DNA of 64,000 nucleotides from an uncultured eubacterium 1-6 (GTDB lineage Bacteria; Bacillota; Clostridia; Lachnospirales; Lachnospiraceae), in contig CAIFEZ010000015.1 in NCBI GenBank assembly GCA_903789595.1, positions 31,591-95,590 on the forward strand, in the 5' to 3' direction. Within the stretch, counting starts at the first letter, position 1; every line of letters begins with the position of its first letter. Below the pieces are notes generated by a model. It was not told the DNA's origin, made no database searches, and saw only the letters and a program-made list of their open reading frames with translations. Position numbers and translations under genes: made by a program. Below, one piece after another: positions 29,936-38,052 of this stretch.

Positions 29936-30048
29936 GCATTCTTATAACAGATATATCACACTATTTTCCGGAAGCATTCTTCTGCAGATATATCGCGCTG
30001 TCGTCCGAAAGCGTTCTTTTGACAGATACATCATGTTATGGTTTCGTA
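29936..30048. repeat. About 37-bp tandem repeat, 3 units
   Basis: gcattcttataacagatatatcacactattttccggaa / gcattcttctgcagatatatcgcgctgtcgtccgaaa / gcgttcttttgacagatacatcatgttatggtttcgtaa. Confidence 0.75.
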
Positions 30049-30278
30049 AATTTCGAAAAACCCCGGAATCGTTCACATAATGTTCATTTTATCATCAAAG
30101 GTAATTCACAAGACCCTGATAAAGTATAGAACATAAGTACAGAACAAGTTACTTATACAGCTACAAAGCAAACTACTTAATTTCTTTTTCATTAGCCGAT
30201 TTCATATCGGTTTCTCCTTCCTTTATTTATTTTATTAAGAACCGGAACTGCATGCTGGAGCAGTTCCGGTTCTTACTT

Positions 30279-30465
30279 TATAAGCTCTTCGAAAACGCAG
30301 ACATGTCGCCTTTCGCGAAGCGAGCGTAAGAAACCGTTGCGATTTCGAAGCCAACAGGTATGACTGCACACCCGAAGAGCGTGCAAGGCCGGTGCTATGG
30401 CTTTGCGACGACAACAGGCATGAACACGAAGGGACGCGTGAGCGACTGAATGCAATTCCCCCGGA
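30279..30465 (+). repeat. Dispersed family D repeat, long version
   Basis: aagctcttcgaaaacgcagac...cgcgaagcgagcgt...gactgaatgcaattcccccgg. Confidence 0.55.
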
Positions 30466-30596
30466 GACGAATACGCCTCCGGGGGATGTTCACTTTGTAT
30501 AGACTGTGCTGCGGGCAGGACTCGCAGCACAGAGCAATCCGCAACTTATACAGTTTGTGACACCATGTATCGCCCGAGTGTTTATTGTGTAAATGT

Positions 30597-31886
30597 TTAC
30601 TGCATCTCAGAATAGATCTTCTTCGCGCTTACCAGCTTTACGCAGAGCGCAAAGAGCCTTGCCGCCGTCTTCAGATCCTCGATCGGCGGATAGGTCGGCG
30701 CAATACGGATATTGGAGTCGTGCGGATCCTTTCCATATGGCCATGTAGCTCCGGCGCCTGTCATCTGGACGCCCGCCTTCTTGCACTTTCCCACAATTTC
30801 CTTCGCGCAGCCGTCCAGGGAGTCAAAGCTGATGAAATAACCGCCCTTCGGCATCGTCCATGTGCCGATCTCCAGACCGGACAGCTCCTCGTCGAGGATC
30901 TGCTCCACAGCCTCGAACTTCGGACGGATGATGTCCGCCTGCTTTCTCATGTGCTCAACCATGCCGTGAATATCCTTGAAGAACCGCACATGGCGGAGCT
31001 GATTGACCTTGTCATGTCCGATCGTCTGGTGCTTCATGGTTTCCAGAATATCCTTCATGTTGTTCGGTGATGTCGCCATCGCGGCGATACCGCTGCCCGG
31101 GAAGGTGATCTTGGAGGTAGACGCGAACTTGTATACGAGATCCGGATTGCCAGCGCGCTTGCACTCGGCCAGAATCTCAATCAGATAGTCCTGCTTGTCG
31201 TCGTAGAGATGATGGATTCCGTAGGCGTTGTCCCAGAAAATCCGGAAGTCCTTTGCCGCAGGCTTCAGTCTGGCAAACCTGCGCACCGTGTCGTCGGAAT
31301 AGGAGTATCCCTGCGGGTTCGAGTACTTCGGAACACACCAGATACCCTTAATCGAATCATCATTTGCGACAAGATTCTCGATCATGTCCATATCCGGGCC
31401 GGTCGGTGACATCGGAACCGGTATCATCTCAAAGCCGAAGTATTCCGTGATTCCGAAATGCCGGTCATATCCCGGAACCGGACAGAGCCATTTCACCTTG
31501 TCCAGTTTGCACCACGGCGTATTACCCATGATTCCGTGGGAATAAGCGCGTGAAATCGTGTCATACATTACATTCAGGGAGGAGTTTCCGTAGATGATGA
31601 TATCGTCCGGATTGTTCTCCATCATGTCGCCGATCAGAACCTTTGCCTCGTGTATGCCGGTCAGCACGCCGTAGTTTCTGCAGTCCGTGCCGTCCTCACA
31701 CGTAAGATCCGCGCCGGATGTAAGAGCGTCCATCAGTCCCATCGAAAGATCCAGCTGCTCCTTGCAGGGCTTTCCGCGGGCCATGTTCAGGTTCAGTTCC
31801 ATTCCCTGGTACTTCTTGTACTGTTTTCTGAGTAATTCGATCTCCGATGCAAGCTCTTCCTTGCTCATTTCCTTGTAAGGCTTCAT
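30597..31886 (-). CDS. Aminotransferase class I/II-fold, PLP-dependent
   Basis: NYGVLTGIHEAKVLIGDMM, YSNPQGYSYSDDTVRRF, FASTSKITFPGSGIAAMA. Confidence 0.88.
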   Translation of the reverse strand: MKPYKEMSKEELASEIELLRKQYKKYQGMELNLNMARGKPCKEQLDLSMGLMDALTSGADLTCEDGTDCRNYGVLTGIHEAKVLIGDMMENNPDDIIIYGNSSLNVMYDTISRAYSHGIMGNTPWCKLDKVKWLCPVPGYDRHFGITEYFGFEMIPVPMSPTGPDMDMIENLVANDDSIKGIWCVPKYSNPQGYSYSDDTVRRFARLKPAAKDFRIFWDNAYGIHHLYDDKQDYLIEILAECKRAGNPDLVYKFASTSKITFPGSGIAAMATSPNNMKDILETMKHQTIGHDKVNQLRHVRFFKDIHGMVEHMRKQADIIRPKFEAVEQILDEELSGLEIGTWTMPKGGYFISFDSLDGCAKEIVGKCKKAGVQMTGAGATWPYGKDPHDSNIRIAPTYPPIEDLKTAARLFALCVKLVSAKKIYSEMQ

Positions 31887-32121
31887 ATCCTGTACTCCTT
31901 CCGATCCGATGCGGTTTTTCTGATCTCGTCCGAAAAAACAGCGGATGCAGCCCCGCCTTTTTCAGACCACCGGAAAGTATTATAACACCGCAATGCAAGT
32001 ATTGCACCAGTATCTTGCAAAATTGTGGATAATACACAGGTAAAAACGGTCGGAAAAGAATTTTTTGTTCATTTAATATTCATCGTCCTGCGTGTTCCGC
32101 ACACGACTGACAGAGTATTCC

Positions 32122-32215
32122 TTTTTAGAACAGTATACGATTTTTAGAACAGTATCCGGTTTTTAGAACGGTATCCGGTTTTTTAGAGCAGTATACTGTT
32201 TTTAGAGTATAGTGC
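32122..32215. repeat. 19-bp tandem repeat array, about 5 units
   Basis: tttttagaacagtatacga / tttttagaacagtatccgg / tttttagaacggtatccgg / ttttttagagcagtatactg / tttttagagtatagtgcc. Confidence 0.85.
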
Positions 32216-32232
32216 CGATATGGATTGTTCCT

Positions 32233-33138
32233 TCACTTCAGCATCAGGAATGCTCCCAGGTTGCCCCGCATTCCGTGGCTGGCTCTGTGTGAATACAGAA
32301 TCTCAGGATTGCAGCAGGTGCACACCCCGGTTACCGAGATGTGTTCCGGCAGAACCCCGGCATCCTCGAGAACGATCCGGTTCGTCTTCCAGAGATCCAG
32401 CTGATAATGTCCGTTATGCTTATCTTCCAGAATCTCGTCCTCATGTCCGTGAAATTCCTCCGCCATGCGCTGTGCCACATCGTCGCTCACCTCATAGCAG
32501 TCCCTGCACACAGAAGGTCCGATGGCGCAGATCAGATCCGCCGGATCGGTTCCGTAATTCTCCCGCATCCGCTGCACGACAGCCGCTCCGATTCTCCCCA
32601 CGGTTCCCCGCCATCCGGAATGCGCCATGCCGATGGCCCGGCGCACCGGATCCACGAATGCCACCGGCACACAGTCCGCCACGAAGATGCTCAGCACCAG
32701 CCGGCGTTCATCCGTCACCAGAGCGTCCACATCCATCTGGTCCTGCGGTCTCGTCAGTCCTCTTCCCGCATCCGCCTCCGTCACCGTCCTCACATTTGTC
32801 GTATGCGTCTGCGCGGAAAAAACAAACCTGTCCCCGGTTACCCCGAATTCCTGGGCGACTCTGCGGAAATTTTCCCGCACATTTTCCTCAAGATCTCCTC
32901 TGGAAAAACTCAGATTCAGGGAGCGCAGATGCTCCATCCCCGGCTCCGTTCCGCTCACGCCGCCTTCCCTCGTGGTAAATCCGTGCTCAACGATTCCCGT
33001 CCCATCCAGGGCCGGGAATTTCAGAAGCGGAATCCGGGCGCCCGCCAGCACCGGCAGATCCGTGTTCTCTTTCCTGATAAGTTTTGTTCTGATTTTCTCA
33101 GCTGAAGAATATGCCATCCGTTCCTCCCGAAGCTCCAA
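32233..33138 (-). CDS. pgeF: Peptidoglycan editing factor PgeF / multicopper polyphenol oxidoreductase family
   Basis: HGFTTREGGVSGT, QTHTTNVRTV, ADCVPVAFVDPVRRAIGMAHSGWRGTVGRI, IGPSVCRDCYEV. Confidence 0.93.
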   Translation of the reverse strand: MELREERMAYSSAEKIRTKLIRKENTDLPVLAGARIPLLKFPALDGTGIVEHGFTTREGGVSGTEPGMEHLRSLNLSFSRGDLEENVRENFRRVAQEFGVTGDRFVFSAQTHTTNVRTVTEADAGRGLTRPQDQMDVDALVTDERRLVLSIFVADCVPVAFVDPVRRAIGMAHSGWRGTVGRIGAAVVQRMRENYGTDPADLICAIGPSVCRDCYEVSDDVAQRMAEEFHGHEDEILEDKHNGHYQLDLWKTNRIVLEDAGVLPEHISVTGVCTCCNPEILYSHRASHGMRGNLGAFLMLK

Positions 33139-33188
33139 ATATCACGATTGCGCCTTACTATTCCGTTTTTTAATTATTCGGCAACATA

Positions 33189-33222
33189 ATCCCGAGAACC
33201 GGCGGTTCTCCAGATGTGCGAA
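33189..33222 (-). repeat. Family C half copy, reverse orientation
   Basis: Reverse complement cacatctggagaaccgccggttctcgggatt matches the 20003 copy. Confidence 0.6.
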
Positions 33223-33323
33223 ATCCGCGGTCCTTCGGCGTCAGGGCACCTCATGATTTCAGCCGAAAAAGAGCCCGCAACTGGTCTTTTTCCGCTTGAA
33301 ATGATGATGTGCTGAATCGTTAG

Positions 33324-34247
33324 TTACAGTTTTGCAAGGATCCAGCCGATCAGCTCTCGGTCAACCACATCGTGATCCAGTTCATTCAGGATCTCGTGCC
33401 GGTCTCCGGGGTAGATCCTGCATTTCACGTCGCGGACCCCGCATTTCCGGAAGTTCTCCGCCACTTTCGCGGGACCCTCTCCGAAATTTCCCACCGGATC
33501 CTCTCCGCCGCTGATAATCAGAACTGGGAGATCCTTCGGAATTCTGCTGATATTCTCTGCTTTCTCGGCAATCTCAACGCCGGTAAAGAGATTGTAGTAT
33601 CCGTTCAATGTGAACATAAAATTGTTCCAGGGATTTGCGCAGTACGCGTCGACGATTTCTGCGTCGCGGGTAAGCCAGTCATTGGCCGTCCGGGCCGGCT
33701 CGAATCTCTTATTGTAGGATCCCAGCGCCATGCTGTTGACTAACGGACTCCGATGCCTCCAGCCCTTAAACGCGGCTATTGTTCTGCAGATCGCCTTTCC
33801 CGCCCTCAGCGTGCCCGCGCTCTGATAACCGGTTCCGGAGATCACCGCCCCGGAAAGTCCTTTCCCGTACTCTTCGATATACTGCGCGGTCAGAAAAGAG
33901 CCCATGCTGTGTCCCAGCAAAAAATAAGACACGCCGGGATATTTTTTCTCCGTCAGCTCCCGCAGCGTCTGCATGTCTCCGATCACGCACCGGTTCCCGT
34001 CTTTTTCCGCAAAGAAGCCGTAGTCCTCCTCGCTGACGACGGAGGCACCGTGTCCCAGGTGGTCATTTCCCACCACATAAATTCCCTCTGTGTTCAGAAG
34101 ATTCGCGATTCTGTCGTACCGGTCGATGAATTCCACCATGCCGTGAACGATCTGAACGACTGCCTTCACCTCTCCATCCGGAATCCATGCAATCGCATGG
34201 ATCGATGTTCTCCCGTCCTTCGACGGATATCTGAAATCCTTCTTCAT
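33324..34247 (-). CDS. Alpha/beta hydrolase (lysophospholipase-like)
   Basis: VVQIVHGMVEFIDRYDRIANLL, NDHLGHG, LLGHSMGSFLTAQYIE. Confidence 0.9.
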   Translation of the reverse strand: MKKDFRYPSKDGRTSIHAIAWIPDGEVKAVVQIVHGMVEFIDRYDRIANLLNTEGIYVVGNDHLGHGASVVSEEDYGFFAEKDGNRCVIGDMQTLRELTEKKYPGVSYFLLGHSMGSFLTAQYIEEYGKGLSGAVISGTGYQSAGTLRAGKAICRTIAAFKGWRHRSPLVNSMALGSYNKRFEPARTANDWLTRDAEIVDAYCANPWNNFMFTLNGYYNLFTGVEIAEKAENISRIPKDLPVLIISGGEDPVGNFGEGPAKVAENFRKCGVRDVKCRIYPGDRHEILNELDHDVVDRELIGWILAKL

Positions 34248-34286
34248 AAAAAAGCCCCCCCTGTCTGCTTTTCTGTATTTTCAAGA

Positions 34287-35684
34287 TCACTCCTCGTAGG
34301 AATCCCGGGCGCTCAGATAGACCGTCTCGAAGGCAGCTCCGCTTTCCTTCGCTGCCCGGGCTACGCTTTCATATTCCGGATAGACCTTCTTCCTGCCGCC
34401 GATGCTCACGGTTTTCACCCGAATCTCGCCATACGGCGTCATGACCTTCTCCGCCTTTCTGGGAAGGATATCCCTCTCCATCCGGATTCTGCGTATTCCG
34501 ATCGTCGTTGTCTCCTCAAAGATGATCCTCTCCAAAACCGGGATCTCCTGCTCGCCGCAGAGCACCGTGAGAAGCCAGCCCGGTCGATTTTTCTTCATAT
34601 AGACCGGCGTATAATGAACATCCCGCGCTCCATTCTCCATAAGCCGGTCCAGCGTATAGCCGAGGGCTTCTCCGCTGCAGTCATCAATATTCGTCTCGAG
34701 CTTCCAGATGCGGTCGCCGCCGGCAAAACCGCCGGCGAGGCCCTTTTTCTCTTTCCTGTTCTCCTCCGATCCAATGGAAAATCCGCTCCCGGATGGTCCC
34801 GGCTCTTCAGCTCCGGTGAACAGAGCCTCTGGCTCCGGATTCGTCTCTTCCGGCTCGATCAGCATCGCTCTCAGAATTCCCGGTACTTCCTGTTCCCGCT
34901 TTCCCGCCCCGAGTCCTGTGGCAAGGATCCGGAATCTTCCCGGAAGATGATCGGAGGTCATGACCGCCGCGGCAAACGCGGCCCCCGTCGGCGTCACATA
35001 CTCACCCTGCCTGTCACAGATCTCCAGATTCAGGCCGCCCGCCTGCGCGATATTGACGACCGCAGGAACCGGAATCGGCAGAAGTCCGTGCTGCGTGCGG
35101 ACCATTCCTCTGCCCTCGCACAGGCGCGGGATAATCACTTCCTCTGCGTCAAGGCTGTCCACGCATACCGAGGCCGCAACGATATCCACAATGGAATCAA
35201 TCGCCCCGACCTCATGGAAATGAACCTGATCCGTGGGAACGCCGTGGGCTTTTGCCTCCGCCTCCGCAAGGATCTCAAAAATTCTGCCCGCCAGCTCCAG
35301 CGCATGATCCGACATATCGACATCCGCAAGAATATCTTCAATCTCTGCCAGCGTCCGGTGCCCATGATCCGCTTTATGCGTATGCGTCTCCCTCTCCTCA
35401 GACTGCTCCGCCGTCTCACGGCTTCCGTAAAGATAGGCCGCATCATGATCGTGATTTTCATGCGCCTTGTCCAGAATCACACGAAAATCACAGCAGTCAA
35501 TGGATGATTTTCTCACTCTTCCGACCTCCACGCGGAAGCCCTTCGCGTGAATGCTGCGCATCGCACGATCCAGCGCGCCGCGGTCCGCTCCGAGATCCAG
35601 CAGCGCCGCAACCGCCATATCACCGCTGATTCCCGACGCACAGTCCAGATACAGATATTTTTTCCCCTGATTGCTCATTTCCAT
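34287..35684 (-). CDS. larC: Nickel pincer cofactor biosynthesis protein LarC
   Basis: LYLDCASGISGDMAVAALLDLGA, VHFHEVGAIDSIVDI, TNIDDCSGEALGYTLDRL; single uninterrupted ORF. Confidence 0.93.
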   Translation of the reverse strand: MEMSNQGKKYLYLDCASGISGDMAVAALLDLGADRGALDRAMRSIHAKGFRVEVGRVRKSSIDCCDFRVILDKAHENHDHDAAYLYGSRETAEQSEERETHTHKADHGHRTLAEIEDILADVDMSDHALELAGRIFEILAEAEAKAHGVPTDQVHFHEVGAIDSIVDIVAASVCVDSLDAEEVIIPRLCEGRGMVRTQHGLLPIPVPAVVNIAQAGGLNLEICDRQGEYVTPTGAAFAAAVMTSDHLPGRFRILATGLGAGKREQEVPGILRAMLIEPEETNPEPEALFTGAEEPGPSGSGFSIGSEENRKEKKGLAGGFAGGDRIWKLETNIDDCSGEALGYTLDRLMENGARDVHYTPVYMKKNRPGWLLTVLCGEQEIPVLERIIFEETTTIGIRRIRMERDILPRKAEKVMTPYGEIRVKTVSIGGRKKVYPEYESVARAAKESGAAFETVYLSARDSYEE

Positions 35685-35703
35685 CCAGTTCTCCCTTTCC
35701 GGA

Positions 35704-35763
35704 TTCTTCCTGTATCACGCAGTCCTCCGCGGTTTCTTCCTGTATTACGCATGCCTCTGCGGT
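35704..35763. repeat. 30-bp tandem repeat, 2 units, larB-larC spacer
   Basis: ttcttcctgtatcacgcagtcctccgcggt / ttcttcctgtattacgcatgcctctgcggt. Confidence 0.8.
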
Positions 35764-35956
35764 TGTTACTGTTCATGCATAACAGGACCAGGCAGGAATT
35801 TCACACGCCGGCTGTCCTTCCAAACCGGCCGCATCATGGATTCAGTGAAATATCTGCCCCGGCAAACGTGTAACCGGCGGCCTTCCGTATGTATCACATT
35901 TCATGAGCGTGACTGCAAGCCGGTACCGCAATCTCAATGATATAACCTTCTATGCG

Positions 35957-36736
35957 TCATATATCATGCGCGCCGGCTTCTGCGGCTCCGCCCCGGACGG
36001 CGAGCCGGTTGATCTGCGTAGCCATGTATCCGGCTCCGTACCCGTTGTCGATATTCACCACTGCAATCCCGTTGGCACAGGAATTGATCATCGTCAGAAG
36101 CGCGGAGAGACCGTTCAGACTCGCTCCGTAGCCCACCGACGTGGGAACCGCGATCACCGGATTCCGGACAAGGCCGCCGAGAACGCTCGCCAGAGCACCT
36201 TCCATTCCCGCCACAGCGATGACACAGTTTGCTGCCCGGATTTCCTCCATGTGTGCAAACAGGCGGTGTATCCCGCTGACACCCACATCGTAAATCCGGT
36301 CCACCGCCGATCCGAAAAATTCAGCCGTCTGCGCCGCTTCCTCCGCAACGGAAATATCCGCTGTTCCCGCCGTGCAGACGGCTATTCTGCCGATTCTCTC
36401 CTTATCCTTTTTTTCCACCTTGAGGATATGGGAAACCGGATCGTAGACCGCTTCCGGAATCGCCTCTCTCACAACACGGTACTGATGATCACTTGCACGG
36501 GTGCCGAAAACCTCCCCGTATCTCTCCAGCATCTTCCGGAAAATACTGACCAGAAACTCGTCTGTCTTTCTCTGACAGTAGATCACCTCCGGAAAGCCGG
36601 TCCGGGCGTCCCTCTCCATATCCAGCTTGGCATAGCCCATCTCCGCGACGCATCCATCACCGAGAAGTTTCTCCGCCTGATCGACACCGATCTCGCCGTT
36701 CTTCACTTTTTCCAGTATTTCCCGTGTATCCGACAT
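35957..36736 (-). CDS. larB: Nickel pincer cofactor biosynthesis protein LarB
   Basis: AIR-carboxylase-like C-terminus: VCTAGTADISVAEEAAQTAEFFGS, VIAVAGMEGALASVLGGLVRNPVIAVPTSVGYGASL. Confidence 0.92.
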   Translation of the reverse strand: MSDTREILEKVKNGEIGVDQAEKLLGDGCVAEMGYAKLDMERDARTGFPEVIYCQRKTDEFLVSIFRKMLERYGEVFGTRASDHQYRVVREAIPEAVYDPVSHILKVEKKDKERIGRIAVCTAGTADISVAEEAAQTAEFFGSAVDRIYDVGVSGIHRLFAHMEEIRAANCVIAVAGMEGALASVLGGLVRNPVIAVPTSVGYGASLNGLSALLTMINSCANGIAVVNIDNGYGAGYMATQINRLAVRGGAAEAGAHDI

Positions 36737-36873
36737 CCTCACACCTTCCCGCCATATCATTCCATGCATGTACGAACCCGTTTGCGCGAATATCACTGAT
36801 TGTATTCACACTCTCCCGCCCTTATGATTGCATGTATTTACGCAACCCGGCTTGTATCTTCCGAACGAAAAGC

Positions 36874-37749
36874 TCAGGCCTCGGTCCCATGTTTCATCTG
36901 TTCCCTGGTAAGCGTCTCATTCATGCTCCCGGATCGGTATCCCTGGAGATCCATCGTCACATACGCAAACCCATAGCTCTTAAAGCTCATCACAATCGTC
37001 CTGCGGATTTCATCCTGCATAAGCCTGGGAAATTCTTCCGGCAGAACCTCAATCCTCGCGATCGTCCCGCCGTGAATTCTCACCCGCACCTGATGAAAAC
37101 CAAGATCCAGCAGAAGCTGCTCGGCCTGATCCACCATGTGAAGCCTCTCCCTCGTTATCTCCTCTCCGTATACAAATCTGGAGGAAAGGCAGGCAAAGGA
37201 CTGCTTGTTCCATGTCGGAAGGTGCATCGCCTTCGAGAGCCTGCGGATCTCTTCTTTATTGAGACCGACATCTCTCAGAGGGCTCTTCACGCCCAGCTCG
37301 GATACCGCCGTGAGTCCGGGACGATAATCGCCGTTGTCATCCATATTCGATCCCTCCGCGACAAAATCAATCCCGTTTTCCTTCGCGATCCCGAGAATTT
37401 TTTCAAAAAGCTCATGCTTGCAGAGGTAGCAGCGGTTCTTCGGGTTGTGTGAGAATCCCTCAATCTCCAGCTCCTCCGAATCCACAACCTGATGCCGGAT
37501 CCCCTCACTTCTGCAGAATTCCTCCGCCTCCCGGAGTTCCCGCTCCGGAAAGGACTCCGACCTTGCGGTCACGGCCATCATATGATCACCCAGCACATCA
37601 TGCGCAGCCCTGACCAGAAATGTCGAATCCACGCCGCCGGAAAAGGCGACCGCAAGGCTTCCGAACCCCCTTATCTCTTCTTTCAGTCTCTGAAACTTCT
37701 GTTCCAGTTCCTGGTCAATTTCCTTCACTGGTGCGCTGAACGCCGTCAT
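36874..37749 (-). CDS. larE: ATP-dependent sacrificial sulfur transferase LarE
   Basis: LAVAFSGGVDSTFL, RCYLCKHELFEKI, EGSNMDDNGDYRPGLTAVSELGVKSPL. Confidence 0.93.
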   Translation of the reverse strand: MTAFSAPVKEIDQELEQKFQRLKEEIRGFGSLAVAFSGGVDSTFLVRAAHDVLGDHMMAVTARSESFPERELREAEEFCRSEGIRHQVVDSEELEIEGFSHNPKNRCYLCKHELFEKILGIAKENGIDFVAEGSNMDDNGDYRPGLTAVSELGVKSPLRDVGLNKEEIRRLSKAMHLPTWNKQSFACLSSRFVYGEEITRERLHMVDQAEQLLLDLGFHQVRVRIHGGTIARIEVLPEEFPRLMQDEIRRTIVMSFKSYGFAYVTMDLQGYRSGSMNETLTREQMKHGTEA

Positions 37750-37852
37750 AGTCTGCCCTCCTCTGCCTGACATTCGCAGCCGTTTCCGTTGCGGCAGGAT
37801 AAAACGCATTTCATAGGTTCTATCTCACTGCCACGACGCCCGCACAGAAACA

Positions 37853-37910
37853 GCCCGCATATATAATGTCCATATAGAGCCATTATATATGCGGGCAGAT
37901 TGATTTGCAA
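37853..37910 (-). promoter_or_regulatory. lar operon promoter overlapped by a perfect 16-bp-arm palindrome
   Basis: gcccgcatatataatg-N12-cattatatatgcgggc (37853-37896); minus-strand TTGCAA (37905-37910) - 17 nt - TATAAT (37882-37887). Confidence 0.7.
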
Positions 37911-37928
37911 CAGACCCCGGACCGGCCG

Positions 37929-37968
37929 AAAAAGGCTGCCGCACCAATCAGCACAGCAGCCTTTTTTT
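37929..37968. terminator. Terminator hairpin after the NlpC/P60 gene
   Basis: aaaaaggctgc ... gcagccttttttt. Confidence 0.8.
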
Positions 37969-37986
37969 GTAATCATACATGATATA

Positions 37987-38052
37987 AATTCTATATCTTT
38001 ACAAATATTAATTCTATATCTTTACGAATATTAATTCTATGCCTTTATGAAC
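37987..38052. repeat. 23-bp tandem repeat, about 3 units
   Basis: aattctatatctttacaaatatt / aattctatatctttacgaatatt / aattctatgcctttatgaac. Confidence 0.8.

Noticed and set aside
33753-35507. 584-aa plus-strand ORF opposite larC and the hydrolase
   Set aside because: Spans two real minus-strand genes; Arg/His/Leu-rich shadow translation.
34287-35684. larC programmed frameshift as in larC1/larC2 of lactobacilli
   Set aside because: larC here is a single uninterrupted ORF.
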